A stretch of DNA of 64,000 nucleotides from Verrucomicrobium sp. BvORR106 (GCF_000739655.1 NZ_BATR01000181.1:186001-250000), one strand, 5' to 3'; positions 49,017 to 57,626 are shown, counted from the first letter of the stretch. Program-made: numbers and translations. Notes: generated by a model from the sequence alone, not told the origin.

Positions 49017-50222
49017 ATGAAAACACCAAGCCTTACCCTGGCCAGCCTGCTCGCCTGCGCCCTGCCACTCCCATTTGTCTCCGCACAGGAGGGAGCGATC
49101 TTCATCCAGGCCAATGCCGAGTCGGCAGTCCCCCTCATCCACCAACCAGTGGAAACGCAGCCGCCTCTCCCGCCGGAACTGGAGAATGAATTCCTCACCC
49201 TGCTGGCCGCGACGGAACCTGAAACTGCCGGAGGCCCCATCCCCACGAGAGGTGCCAGGGAGTTCTCCATCAAGATCGCCCCCCCGGAGGAGGGCCAGAC
49301 GGAAGCCGCAGTGCACATTCACAGGAATGGCGAAGAAATCGTCCGCCGCGTGAATGTGGGCAATGCCCGGAAAGTCTTGATCGGCGGCGGACAGATGATC
49401 AACGAGCGCCTCCCTGGGCCTCACGGTCTGGCGATCGCAGGCATCCCCGCCCTTCCCACTGCGCCAGCCACGCCTCCGGTGCCCACCACCTGGCTGGGAG
49501 TGGCCACCGATGAAGCCCCCGAGGAAGTGCGCGCCCAACTGCCCGCCCTGGCTCCAGGCACCGGGGTGCTCGTCCGCAGCGTGGTGCCAGACAGCCCTGC
49601 CTCCAAAGCCGGCCTTCAGCGCTATGACATTCTCGCCAAGCTGGACGACCAGCTGCTGGTGAACCCTTCTCAACTGCGCGCCCTCGTCTCAGGACGGAAG
49701 GAACACGACACGATCAAACTGACCCTCGTCAGGAACGGCAAGGACCAGGTGCTGGAGGTGAAACTGGGCATCCGCCTGGGTGGAGACGATCCCTGGAGCG
49801 TCGCCAGCTTCGTGACCCATGCCCCCGGTGTGGCAGGCGCTTACATGGATCCCTTCGTTTTCCAGTCCAGGGCCCTCGTGGTGGACTCCAAGGGCAACGT
49901 CATCACCGCCACCACCGATGGCAGCCCCGCTCCCGTGGAGCTGGAGCGCGTGCAGGAAGCGCTGAAAAAAGCCGGTGTGGGCGCGGAGGTGATTAAGTCC
50001 GTAGAGAAGAATCTCGTGGATGTGCGCAAGCAGCTGGAGAAGTCCAAGACGGAGCTGGAACGCAACAAGTCCGAGACGCTGAAGCGACTGGAAGAAAGCG
50101 CCGAGGATCTCGCCAAAGCTCTGGAAAGCGCCCGTGCCGCTGCGGAAAAGGCCAGGAAAGAAGCAGCCGAACGCGTCCACGATGACGCAGGCAAGCCTCC
50201 GGTACAGGAAATAAAGCCCTGA
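49017..50222 (+). CDS. Secreted PDZ-domain protein with C-terminal coiled coil
   Basis: A 401-residue protein with a signal peptide (residues 1-23, ending VSA). Its PDZ domain (~residues 170-245) has WLGV...GTGVLVRSVVPDSPASKAGLQRYDILAKLDDQ. It lacks a serine protease domain. The C-terminal ~90 residues form a charged coiled coil (KSVEKNLVDVRKQLEKSKTELE). It follows the sigma/anti-sigma pair by 48 bases and could sense misfolded envelope proteins. It ends at a terminator. Confidence 0.8.
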   Translation: MKTPSLTLASLLACALPLPFVSAQEGAIFIQANAESAVPLIHQPVETQPPLPPELENEFLTLLAATEPETAGGPIPTRGAREFSIKIAPPEEGQTEAAVHIHRNGEEIVRRVNVGNARKVLIGGGQMINERLPGPHGLAIAGIPALPTAPATPPVPTTWLGVATDEAPEEVRAQLPALAPGTGVLVRSVVPDSPASKAGLQRYDILAKLDDQLLVNPSQLRALVSGRKEHDTIKLTLVRNGKDQVLEVKLGIRLGGDDPWSVASFVTHAPGVAGAYMDPFVFQSRALVVDSKGNVITATTDGSPAPVELERVQEALKKAGVGAEVIKSVEKNLVDVRKQLEKSKTELERNKSETLKRLEESAEDLAKALESARAAAEKARKEAAERVHDDAGKPPVQEIKP

Positions 50223-50247
50223 GCCCCGTCCCCGCAAGCCCCCCCGA

Positions 50248-50289
50248 ACTCCAGCCTGCCGATGAAAAGGAGGCTGGAGTTTCTTCTTT
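50248..50289 (+). terminator. Terminator after the PDZ gene
   Basis: AACTCCAGCCT and AGGCTGGAGTT form an 11-bp stem with a 12-base loop, followed by TTCTTCTTTC. It lies between two convergent genes and may serve both. Confidence 0.75.
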
Positions 50290-50293
50290 CACA

Positions 50294-51787
50294 CTATTCC
50301 GGCTGGATCTGAGGTGCCCGCCAGGCTTCTTTCATATAACCCTCCAGCTCGCTGACAATCTCGGGCTTGAGGCTCGCGAGGTTGTTTTGCTCCGCCACAT
50401 CCTCCTCCAGGTTGTACAGCTGCACTTCCAGTGACTTGGGCTGGACCGGCTGCACCTTCTCCGCTCCGTTTTTCTTGCGGCCTGCGGCCCCGGTGTTCAG
50501 ATGGATGAGCTTCCACGGCCATTTGAGCACGGCCCGCTTGCCCCCCTGTTCATCAAAGTTCCAGAAGAGATACTTGTGCTGCTTCTGCCCGGCGTCCTTC
50601 CCGGTCAAGGTGGGCACCAGGGAGAGCCCGTCTGTCTCTCCTTCCAGTTTGGTTCCCGCCAGGTCTGCCACGGTGGGCAGCAGGTCCTGGAATCCAGAGA
50701 CGTGTTCGCTCTCACTGCCGGCCTTGATGCCCGCGGGCCAACGGGCCACGAGCGGCACCCGGATGCCCCCGTCCGTCATGCTCCGCTTGATCCCGCTGAA
50801 CGCGCCGTTGGAGTCAAAGAAATCTGAGCTGTGCCCACCCTCCGCATGCGGGCCGTTGTCTGAGGAGAACATCACCAGCGTGTTCTCGTCCAGACCAAGC
50901 TTTTTCAGGGTGGCCAGCACCTCACCCACCTGGTCATCCACGAATCGCATCGCACTGGCGAACCCCTTCTCGACATCGGGCCAGTCCTTGCTCGCGTACT
51001 CACCGTACGAGGGCACCTCCATGCCATGCTTCAGAGGCGAGTTCTTACCCGCCTCATTGTTGGCGTGGGGCATGTTCAGCGCGTAGTAGACAAAGAAGGG
51101 CTGCTTGCCCTCCGCGCGGCCCTGCAAGTAAGTCTGCAGTTCATCGGCGATCAGTTGGGGGGCAAACTGCTTGCGGCCGTCCACGGTGGCAAAGCCAGTG
51201 TCTTCATGCCCAGACTTGCGGCTGTCCGGCTCGGTAGTGTTGTTCAAGGCCACCCTTTGTCCGTTCCGGATCAGATAGGTGGGATAGAAGTTATGGGCGT
51301 GGCTGGTGTCCACATACCCGAAGAAGGTGTCGAATCCCTTGCGATTGGGATCGTCATCGGGCAGCGGTTTCCCCAGGCCAAACTTGCCAAAGCACGCCGT
51401 GGCATAGCCCGCCTTCTTGAGCAGGTTGGGCACCGTGACGTCAGAGTCCGGCATCGTCCACGGACCGTTGCCACGCACCCGGCAGTGGCCCGTGTGCAGC
51501 CCGGTCATGAGGACGCAGCGGGAGGGTGCACACACGGTGCTTCCCGCATAGTGCCGGGTGAGTTTCATCCCCTCTACCGCCAGACGGTCAATGTTGGGAG
51601 TGGTGAGCGTCTTCTGGCCGAAGCAGCCCAGATCGCCGTACCCCATGTCATCCACCAGGATGTAGATGATGTTCGGCCGGTCGGCCGCAAGCGCCGCTGG
51701 AACTCCCGACATCATCAGGAGCGCACCCAGCAAACTGGATACCAGGGAAGCGAGCCTGGCTTGGTGAGAGAGGAAAGCAAATGTCAT
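50294..51787 (-). CDS. Secreted type I sulfatase
   Basis: A 497-residue arylsulfatase-family protein with a signal peptide (residues 1-35, ending LAA). The formylglycine site is C86-A-P-S-R90 (STVCAPSRCVLMTGLHTGH). Metal and substrate residues lie in NIIYILVDDMGYGDLG and MFSSDNGPHAEGGH. Cysteine at the site means a formylglycine-generating or radical SAM maturase is needed elsewhere. It probably desulfates polysaccharides. The ATG overlaps the upstream stop by one base (TGATG). Confidence 0.93.
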   Translation of the reverse strand: MTFAFLSHQARLASLVSSLLGALLMMSGVPAALAADRPNIIYILVDDMGYGDLGCFGQKTLTTPNIDRLAVEGMKLTRHYAGSTVCAPSRCVLMTGLHTGHCRVRGNGPWTMPDSDVTVPNLLKKAGYATACFGKFGLGKPLPDDDPNRKGFDTFFGYVDTSHAHNFYPTYLIRNGQRVALNNTTEPDSRKSGHEDTGFATVDGRKQFAPQLIADELQTYLQGRAEGKQPFFVYYALNMPHANNEAGKNSPLKHGMEVPSYGEYASKDWPDVEKGFASAMRFVDDQVGEVLATLKKLGLDENTLVMFSSDNGPHAEGGHSSDFFDSNGAFSGIKRSMTDGGIRVPLVARWPAGIKAGSESEHVSGFQDLLPTVADLAGTKLEGETDGLSLVPTLTGKDAGQKQHKYLFWNFDEQGGKRAVLKWPWKLIHLNTGAAGRKKNGAEKVQPVQPKSLEVQLYNLEEDVAEQNNLASLKPEIVSELEGYMKEAWRAPQIQPE

Positions 51788-52089
51788 CAGCGCAGCGAAC
51801 GCTGGCGCTTACCCTCTTGTTTCACAAACTGGGGCTCGATCTTTGCCTGAATGTGCGCAAACGCACCTTCCAGTCCCTGCTCCTTGTAGATCCGGCCCAC
51901 CTCAGCCTCCACCATCGTGGGCTGCCCCAGCGAGTTGAGAAACTGATTGCTCGTGAAGCGGCTCTTCAGTTCGGCATCCACTTTTCCGTATTCCCGCAAG
52001 ATCCACGAGCGGACGTACAATTCCAGCACAGCATCGCCCAGCCAGGCGTCTTCCAAGTGGGGTTTGATGCGATCTTTTACTGCGGGCAT
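51787..52089 (-). CDS. RNase III-like protein, Mini-III type
   Basis: A 100-residue protein. EDAWLGDAVLELYVRSWIL matches the RNase III/Mini-III catalytic helix (LGDAVxELYVR). The later EVGRIYKEQG and LNSLGQ segments fit the short dsRBD-less form. In Firmicutes, Mini-III matures 23S rRNA ends. Its stop codon overlaps the sulfatase start, an odd pairing. The D/E residues needed for catalysis appear partly kept (E and D in the helix). The start at 52089 is chosen over a longer one. Confidence 0.65.
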   Translation of the reverse strand: MPAVKDRIKPHLEDAWLGDAVLELYVRSWILREYGKVDAELKSRFTSNQFLNSLGQPTMVEAEVGRIYKEQGLEGAFAHIQAKIEPQFVKQEGKRQRSLR

Positions 52090-52265
52090 GCCCCAGCTTT
52101 CCCCAAGATTTCGCAAAACTCAAAAAACAAAATTCTGATCCTCCCTGAAAATATGTCTGTGGGTCCACTTCATCCTCCGCACCGCTCGGGAGGCAACGCC
52201 AGCCATCGACATGAAAAAACGTGCCAGCTTTCGCCGACACGTTTTCGAGGAAGGGATCCCGGCGT

Positions 52266-52445
52266 TCAGTAGGCACGGACGGTCTGAGTCTCCGTGACTC
52301 CCACCGAGGGACTGCGATAGGTGGTCTGTTCCGTAGTCGTGGTGGTGGTGCGAGTGGGGGGAGCACTCTCTTGCACTGTCTCGCAACTTGCCAGACAAAG
52401 GAGGGTTGCGAGAACCGCTGCGCCAATGATCAGAATGGATTTCAT
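52266..52445 (-). CDS. Small threonine-rich lipoprotein
   Basis: A 59-residue protein with an export signal and lipobox (ATLLCLASC, mature C21). The mature part is short and threonine/glutamine-rich (PTRTTTTTTEQTTY). It is too short for domain assignment. It belongs to a tight group of small exported genes between 52.2 and 53.3 kb. The start at 52445 is the only good ATG. Confidence 0.75.
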   Translation of the reverse strand: MKSILIIGAAVLATLLCLASCETVQESAPPTRTTTTTTEQTTYRSPSVGVTETQTVRAY

Positions 52446-52460
52446 AAGTGTGGCCTCAGG

Positions 52461-52592
52461 TTACTTGGAGGAGTGCGTGGTCATCGAAGTCGTTTCCATC
52501 GATCTTGACGACTGGCTTTGACGAGTGGAGCTGCAACTGTTGAGCCAAAGGCCTGCCAGGATCAGCGTCCAGATAAGGGATGAAAGTTTCAT
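52461..52592 (-). CDS. Small serine-rich lipoprotein
   Basis: A 43-residue lipoprotein: MKLSSLIWTLILAGLWLNSC ends in the acylated cysteine (C20), and the mature 23 residues are serine/threonine-rich. It lies 15 bases upstream of the threonine-rich lipoprotein on the same strand. The AATGGG-A-CCCATT inverted repeat lies just before its start. Function unknown. Confidence 0.7.
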   Translation of the reverse strand: MKLSSLIWTLILAGLWLNSCSSTRQSQSSRSMETTSMTTHSSK

Positions 52593-52605
52593 CTTGGTTA
52601 TATTG

Positions 52606-52618
52606 AATGGGACCCATT
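52606..52618. promoter_or_regulatory. AATGGG-A-CCCATT inverted repeat
   Basis: A perfect six-base inverted repeat around a single A lies 13 bases upstream of the serine-rich lipoprotein start. It partly overlaps the end of the upstream gene. The half-site resembles the ATGGGG/CCCCAT parts of the element found at 53.3, 56.1 and 57.6 kb. Speculative. Confidence 0.3.
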
Positions 52619-53294
52619 AACGATCCGTCGTCGTTTCCGTGGTGGTGGTTTTCTTACGCTCGATTTCCTGCGTGGGAGCCAGCTTCGCCTTTCGTACCAC
52701 CACTCTGGAAACCACCATGGAGTCCCCCACCTTCGTATAATAAACCGTCACGGGAATTCCCGTCTTCACCACCGACACATCCACGGGTTTGCCCTCTTCA
52801 TCCATGTAGGTGGTGGTCTTGCTGTAAGTGTAGCTGACAGGATCAGGACTGGTTTCCGTCCTGATCAAAAACCTTGATTCTCCCAACTCACTGATTGTGC
52901 CGGCCATATTCATGGCGGCCACCACATCTTTTTCAGCGGCCTCTGAGGAAATAACCACCCGGGCTTTCCCCAGCACGACCTTGGTTGCCACCAACGAATC
53001 GCCCGTCTGGGTGTAGTGAACGGTCACCGGCAATCCGGACTTCATCATGGCAATGTCCACGGGATTGCCCTCGACATCCACATAGTGAGTTGTCTCGCTG
53101 GACAGGTATTCCACTGGCTGTTCGCCGGTGCTCTTGGTGATAATAATGGATTGAGCGGAGACTTTGCTGACTGTCCCGTCCGATGTGGCAGGGGCAGCAG
53201 TCACTTCCACCAGTTGCGCCGGAGCGTGAATGAACGAAAACAGGGCTCCTGAGAACAGAATGGCCAGGAGGGACTTCCAAGTAATATTGTGCAT
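52617..53294 (-). CDS. Exported protein with an internal duplication
   Basis: A 225-residue protein with a signal peptide (about residues 1-26, ending PAQ). Two similar ~75-residue units follow. Each has YV/YM-DVEGNPVD or DEEGKPVD, then SGLPVTVHYTQTGDSLVATKVVLGKAR or TGIPVTVYYTKVGDSMVVSRVVVRKAK. The tail is threonine/glutamate-rich and ends in TTTTETTTDR. It has no known domain. It is preceded by the TACACCCCATA element, 35 bases from the start. Confidence 0.75.
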   Translation of the reverse strand: MHNITWKSLLAILFSGALFSFIHAPAQLVEVTAAPATSDGTVSKVSAQSIIITKSTGEQPVEYLSSETTHYVDVEGNPVDIAMMKSGLPVTVHYTQTGDSLVATKVVLGKARVVISSEAAEKDVVAAMNMAGTISELGESRFLIRTETSPDPVSYTYSKTTTYMDEEGKPVDVSVVKTGIPVTVYYTKVGDSMVVSRVVVRKAKLAPTQEIERKKTTTTETTTDR

Positions 53295-53323
53295 GGTCCC
53301 AACACTCCACGATCCTCTCTCAA

Positions 53324-53339
53324 GTCGATATGGGGTGTA
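53324..53339 (-). promoter_or_regulatory. TACACCCCATATCGAC element, copy 1
   Basis: On the minus strand TACACCCCATATCGAC; 35 bases separate CCCCAT from the start of the duplicated exported protein. A near-identical word occurs at 57627 and a related one in the palindrome at 56128. It may be a transcription factor site or a promoter core. Confidence 0.5.
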
Positions 53340-53472
53340 ACCCTACCGTTTGCATCCTTCTTAACAAATCCCTGGAGACAATAAGTGAATCAGGGTCGCA
53401 CAACGCGGCAAAGGGCAAAGCCATGGGCACTTCACCCCATTGGGCTTTCCGGCAGATCGCGTACCGTTCAGG

Positions 53473-53724
53473 ATGAGCACACACTTCCGTTCATCATCCC
53501 GGTGGGGGAGCATCATCATCTTCCTCCTGTTTCTGGCCGCCGCCTATCTGTTCAGCTTTGGCCCTGTGCAGGCCCTGTACTCCAGCGGCCGCCTTTCCGG
53601 CCCCATGCCCAAAGATCTGGTGACCTTCTACAAACCCGTTCAGTGGTTCTACTTGAACTCTCCCGTGGGACCACCCATGACCCGTCACGATGCATGGTGG
53701 GGCCGCCAGCTTAAGCGCTCCTAG
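53473..53724 (+). CDS. Small membrane protein
   Basis: An 83-residue protein with one hydrophobic segment (WGSIIIFLLFLAAAYLFSFG, residues ~11-30) and a polar outside tail ending in DAWWGRQLKRS. AGG lies just upstream of the ATG. No family was recognised. It is divergent from the small exported genes and upstream of the kinase/regulator pair. Confidence 0.55.
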   Translation: MSTHFRSSSRWGSIIIFLLFLAAAYLFSFGPVQALYSSGRLSGPMPKDLVTFYKPVQWFYLNSPVGPPMTRHDAWWGRQLKRS

Positions 53725-53759
53725 TCATCTTTTGAGGTTTGCCCGTCTGCCTCCAGCCG

Positions 53760-53785
53760 ATGGTGAAGCTACTGGCATTCACCAT
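53760..53785 (+). promoter_or_regulatory. Inverted repeat upstream of the histidine kinase
   Basis: ATGGTGAA (53760-53767) and TTCACCAT (53778-53785) form a perfect 8-bp inverted repeat with ten bases between. It lies 80 bases before the kinase start and may be an operator or a weak hairpin. Confidence 0.4.
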
Positions 53786-53865
53786 TTTGATATCAATACC
53801 CAACGAAAAAGTGGAAAACAAGGTCCAAGCAGGCAACAGCCTTGCCGTCAAATCAGGGAAAATGC

Positions 53866-55065
53866 ATGAATACAAAGAAATCTTCCCTGTCACGGGCCTA
53901 TCTGGCTTCCCTGCGAGAGCATCTCGATCACAGCGGATCCAGCGAAGCCGGCCTGAAAAACGCACGACTCTTCGGCATCAAAGCCACCAAATCGGGCATG
54001 GAAACTCTGGCCCTTGCCAAGATTCATGAAGGTGCCCTTGAAATCCTGCTGTCCGATGAAAGCTCTCCTACAGGCAAAAAGACCAAGACGCTGAGGGGGG
54101 CTGCCTTCTTTGCCGAGGCAGTCACCCCCATCGAGGAAACTCACCGAAGCATGCGACAGGCGAACATCCGTCTGGAAAAACTCGTCACCAGCCTGACCCG
54201 TCGGACTCATCAACTGGCTGCCTCCAACGACAAACTGAAAGACGAGATCGTCCACCGTAAGTCCGTAGAGGCCTCCCTCATCACCAGTGAGACAACCTCC
54301 AGCCAGTTGCTCGCAAAGTCCCGCCACATGCAGGAGGACCTCCGTCACCTCTCCCGCCGGTTGCTCACCGTGCAGGAGGAGGAACGCAAACGGATCAGCC
54401 GCGAATTGCATGACGTCGTCGCCCAGGCGTTGACCGGCATCAATCTGCGGCTGATCACCCTGAAGACTGAAAGCAGCTTGAACGCCAGAAATCTGCGTCG
54501 AAGAATCGCCATGACCCAGCGGGTGATCGAGCGGTCGGTGGAAATTGTTCATCGATTTGCCCGTGACTTGCGGCCGACGCTTCTGGACGATCTGGGATTG
54601 ATTCCCGCGCTCAAATCCTATTTGACCTCCTACATGGAGCGCACCGGCATCCGGGTCAGGTTCTCGGTGTCTCCCACCATTGAATCTATCGACAGCACCC
54701 GTCGCACCGTGCTCTATCGCGTTGCCCAAGAGGCCCTCACGAATGTTGCCCGCCATGCGAAAGCCAGTCAGGCAAATGTCTCCATTCGCCTCCATGCCGA
54801 CACCGTCAGCATGCAGATTCATGACAATGGCCGGGGCTTTCAGGTGGAGGGCAGCGCTTTCGCCAGAAGCAGTAAATGCCTTGGCCTCCTGGGTATGAAA
54901 GAACGGGTGGAAATGGTGGGCGGCACCTTCGCCGTGGTCTCCGCACCTGGCAAGGAAACCACCGTTCAGGTGGAGCTTCCCGGCAAGAAACTCCCCTCTC
55001 ACCCGCGCTCCTCCAAGCTCGCTGCGACCAAACGATCTCCTACATCTGCACCTCGCGCCCTATGA
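53866..55065 (+). CDS. Cytoplasmic NarL-type histidine kinase
   Basis: A 399-residue kinase without membrane helices. Coiled-coil segments in the first ~165 residues lead to a HisKA_3 phosphoacceptor (ERKRISRELHDVVAQALTGI, H182). A HATPase domain follows (RDLRPTLLDDLGLIPALKSY, VLYRVAQEALTNVARHA, IHDNGRGF). It senses an internal signal. Its stop overlaps the regulator start (ATGA), so the pair is coupled. A basic tail (KLPSHPRSSKLAATKRSP) ends the protein. Confidence 0.92.
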   Translation: MNTKKSSLSRAYLASLREHLDHSGSSEAGLKNARLFGIKATKSGMETLALAKIHEGALEILLSDESSPTGKKTKTLRGAAFFAEAVTPIEETHRSMRQANIRLEKLVTSLTRRTHQLAASNDKLKDEIVHRKSVEASLITSETTSSQLLAKSRHMQEDLRHLSRRLLTVQEEERKRISRELHDVVAQALTGINLRLITLKTESSLNARNLRRRIAMTQRVIERSVEIVHRFARDLRPTLLDDLGLIPALKSYLTSYMERTGIRVRFSVSPTIESIDSTRRTVLYRVAQEALTNVARHAKASQANVSIRLHADTVSMQIHDNGRGFQVEGSAFARSSKCLGLLGMKERVEMVGGTFAVVSAPGKETTVQVELPGKKLPSHPRSSKLAATKRSPTSAPRAL

Positions 55066-55742
55066 CCCCTATCACCGTCATCCTGGCAGAAGATCATACC
55101 ATCGTCCGCGAAGGTCTCCGGGCTCTGTTGGAACTTGAAACCGATATTGCCATCGTGGGCCAGGCGGAGAACGGGCATCAGGCTGTGGAACTCTGCGCTG
55201 CTCTCTGCCCTGACGTGGTCGTGCTGGACATCGCGATGCCCCGCCTCAATGGCCTTGAGGCCGCACGCCAGATTCTCAGGAGCGGCTCCCCGCCCAAGGT
55301 CCTCATCCTCTCCGCACACAGCGATGACGCCTACGTCGAGCAGGTGATGGCGCTGGGCGCATCCGGCTACCTGATCAAGCAAACCGCCGCCCACACCCTG
55401 ACCAAAGCCATCCGTGAGGTCCACCAGGGCAACAGCTTCTTCAGCCCCGCCATCTCCCGACGCCGGAATCACCACGCCCAAAAAGCCCGGCTCCAAGGAG
55501 ACCTTCCTTTAAACAGGGATCCCTTCCGACTGAGTTCGCGCGAGACCGAGGTGCTGCAGCTCATCGCGGAAGGCCGGGCCAACAAGGAAACCGCGGAGAT
55601 TCTTCACATCAGTGTCAAGACGGTGGAGAAGCACCGTCAGAGCCTCATGGAAAAACTCAACATCCATGATACCGCCAGCCTTACCCGCCACGCCATCGCC
55701 ACGGGCATCATCGAGAGCAGCGTGCAGGTAACCATCCTCTAG
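55062..55742 (+). CDS. NarL/FixJ-family response regulator
   Basis: A 226-residue regulator. The receiver has LAEDH, phosphoacceptor D56 (VVVLDIAMPRLNG), LILSAHSDD and the lysine in GYLIKQTAAH. The LuxR-type HTH is LSSRETEVLQLIAEGRANKETAEILHISVKTVEKHRQSLMEKL. It most likely works with the coupled kinase. NarL-type proteins bind short inverted or tandem heptamers, which makes the CCCCAT palindrome nearby a candidate target. Confidence 0.95.
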   Translation: MTPITVILAEDHTIVREGLRALLELETDIAIVGQAENGHQAVELCAALCPDVVVLDIAMPRLNGLEAARQILRSGSPPKVLILSAHSDDAYVEQVMALGASGYLIKQTAAHTLTKAIREVHQGNSFFSPAISRRRNHHAQKARLQGDLPLNRDPFRLSSRETEVLQLIAEGRANKETAEILHISVKTVEKHRQSLMEKLNIHDTASLTRHAIATGIIESSVQVTIL

Positions 55743-55777
55743 GCCCCACCTCTTCCAGACCCGCGTCGAGTTACATC

Positions 55778-56014
55778 CTAGTACCTACGGTAGGTCTCGC
55801 CTCCATAGACGCTTCCCCGCATGGTCCGCACATGAGAATCTCCGCGGTGATTGAAATCGCCGGAATTTCGCCCTGAATGCCGGCCGTCATGATTGCGATC
55901 GCCATCGTGATCATGGCCGGAATGACGGTCATTATGATCATAGGTGTCCACGCAGCTGGCCAGGCTCAGAAGGATGACGGCCCCAGCAAGCTTTAAATAA
56001 GTTTTGGTTTTCAT
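55778..56014 (-). CDS. Small histidine/aspartate/glycine-rich lipoprotein
   Basis: A 78-residue lipoprotein with lipobox LLSLASC (mature C around 20). The mature chain is rich in H, D, G, N and R (NDRHSGHDHDGDRNHDGRHS), a likely metal-binding or disordered region, and it ends YGGETYRRY. Divergent from the DUF3300 gene; the palindrome region is shared. Function not known. Confidence 0.7.
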   Translation of the reverse strand: MKTKTYLKLAGAVILLSLASCVDTYDHNDRHSGHDHDGDRNHDGRHSGRNSGDFNHRGDSHVRTMRGSVYGGETYRRY

Positions 56015-56100
56015 GGTAGATTTTCGGGATGAGTTCAACAGGACATCCCAATGTGAGACGACAAGGACAAGGGGGCCGACTTTCCGGCCTTTACCTCGCA

Positions 56101-56114
56101 CGAAGTTAACTTCG
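56101..56114. promoter_or_regulatory. 14-bp perfect palindrome CGAAGTTAACTTCG
   Basis: CGAAGTT and AACTTCG form an uninterrupted palindrome between the divergent lipoprotein and DUF3300 genes, 13 bases before the larger palindrome. It may be an operator for either gene. Confidence 0.4.
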
Positions 56115-56127
56115 GCCGCCAGCATCC

Positions 56128-56151
56128 ACCATGGGGTGTACACCCCATGGT
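56128..56151 (+). promoter_or_regulatory. 24-bp perfect palindrome containing the TACACCCCAT element
   Basis: ACCATGGGGTGT joined to its exact reverse complement ACACCCCATGGT. It lies in the divergent gap; CCCCAT ends 37 bases before the DUF3300 start. It holds two copies of the TACACCCCAT word in opposite orientation. Perfect dyad symmetry argues for a dimeric DNA-binding protein. Confidence 0.6.
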
Positions 56152-56185
56152 TCGGAGCACGCTCGAAAGACTATGATAAGGCACG

Positions 56186-57595
56186 ATGAAAACTTTTCTG
56201 CTCCCCCTGCTGCTGGGGCTCTGCCTCATCCGCCCCCTGCCCGCGCAAGACCCGGCGGGTGATCCCCCAGTCGCGGTACGCACCTCTGCGGAGCTGTCGG
56301 AACTGCTGGGCCCCATTGCCCTGTATCCTGATGCGCTGGTGGCGTTGATCCTGCCTGCCGCCACCGCCCCGCTGGACATCGTCCTGTGCACACGCCATGT
56401 CACCGACAACCGCCCCCTTGTGGAAGTGGAGCAGGAATCCTGGGATCCCAGCGTCAAAGCCCTGGCCCACTACCCCGATACACTAAGATGGCTCGATGAG
56501 AACCTGGAGTGGACCACCCAGGTCGGAAACGCCTTCATCGAGCAGCCCGTGCAGGTCATGCAAACCATACAGGAACTCCGAGCCACCGCCAGGGCTCTGG
56601 GAAACCTCGTGGATACACCGGAGCAGCGCATCGTCATGGATGACTCTGCCATTCGCATCATTCCTACCCAGCCGGACCTCATCTACGTACCCCGCTATGA
56701 TCCACTGGTGGTTTACATCCAACGTCCCACAACCAGCCCATTCTTGATCTTCAGCACTGGGTACCGGGTCGGTTCATGGTTGAGCTATGACTGGGACTGG
56801 CGTCAGCATCGCCTGTACCGGGGTGATTGGAGCAATGGCTGGGATTACCGCCGGGACGGGGCTCGTGGGGATCGCGACCGCGACCGCTACATCAACAAGC
56901 ATCTCACCAATTCCCAGGTGTGGCGTCCCGATCCGGTACGTCATCGCACCCAATCCCGCTCCACAGCAGTCACCACCTCAAGAAACGGCAGCACAGCCCC
57001 ACAAGTGCGGTCCCAAGATCGTAAAGACGATGAATCGGGCGACCGTCGCCCCGATATCGTCCGCCCAAGACCCATGACCATCACTCCCGAATCAGGCGTA
57101 ACTTCCTCCCAGAATGAAAGGCCAAAGATGGACCGCAACGGGAAGATTCCCGCCTCCGGACCTCGCAAAGACAATTCCGCCGAAAAGGGTGACAACCCGC
57201 TTTCCAACAACGGGGCTGATGTCTCACCCAAAAAAGTCGAACGCCCTCGCACCGAAAAAAGCACGATTCCAGAAGACAAAAAAATGCCGCCGCCGGCACC
57301 ATCCCGACAAGAGACACAGAAGCCACCGGGGGCCAGGGTTCAGGAAACCCCGCCTCCCGTCACCCCAACGGCCCGGGAGCAAAAGCCACGAAACTCCCCG
57401 CCGCCGCAAATGGAACGGGAAGAAAGAGTGAAGCCTCCTGCCCGGGCAGAGAGGGCGACCCCACCTCGTTCCGTCGAACGTCCTGATGAAAAAGCCGACA
57501 GGGGTTCAAGAGATAACAAGGACAAAATTCAGGACAAAAAAGGTGGCTCAGATGACCGGGATGATTCAGGAGGGAAGCGCAAAAAGGGCGATTGA
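56186..57595 (+). CDS. DUF3300-family exported protein
   Basis: A 469-residue protein with a signal peptide (residues 1-20, ending LPAQ). A DUF3300 domain follows (ELLGPIALYPDALVALILPAATAPLDIV, YPDTLRWLDENLEWTTQVGNAFIEQPVQVMQTIQELRATAR). The central part (DWDWRQHRLYRGDWSNGWDYRRD) and the C-terminal ~250 residues are highly charged, P/R/K/E-rich and probably disordered. The family is widespread in Gram-negative envelopes and of unknown role. It is preceded by the palindrome. Confidence 0.85.
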   Translation: MKTFLLPLLLGLCLIRPLPAQDPAGDPPVAVRTSAELSELLGPIALYPDALVALILPAATAPLDIVLCTRHVTDNRPLVEVEQESWDPSVKALAHYPDTLRWLDENLEWTTQVGNAFIEQPVQVMQTIQELRATARALGNLVDTPEQRIVMDDSAIRIIPTQPDLIYVPRYDPLVVYIQRPTTSPFLIFSTGYRVGSWLSYDWDWRQHRLYRGDWSNGWDYRRDGARGDRDRDRYINKHLTNSQVWRPDPVRHRTQSRSTAVTTSRNGSTAPQVRSQDRKDDESGDRRPDIVRPRPMTITPESGVTSSQNERPKMDRNGKIPASGPRKDNSAEKGDNPLSNNGADVSPKKVERPRTEKSTIPEDKKMPPPAPSRQETQKPPGARVQETPPPVTPTAREQKPRNSPPPQMEREERVKPPARAERATPPRSVERPDEKADRGSRDNKDKIQDKKGGSDDRDDSGGKRKKGD

Positions 57596-57626
57596 AATCC
57601 ACGGCGGTGCCGCCCACTAGTGGGCA

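Noticed and set aside
49689-50237. Minus-strand frame across the PDZ gene
   Set aside because: Antisense to the coiled-coil part of the PDZ protein.
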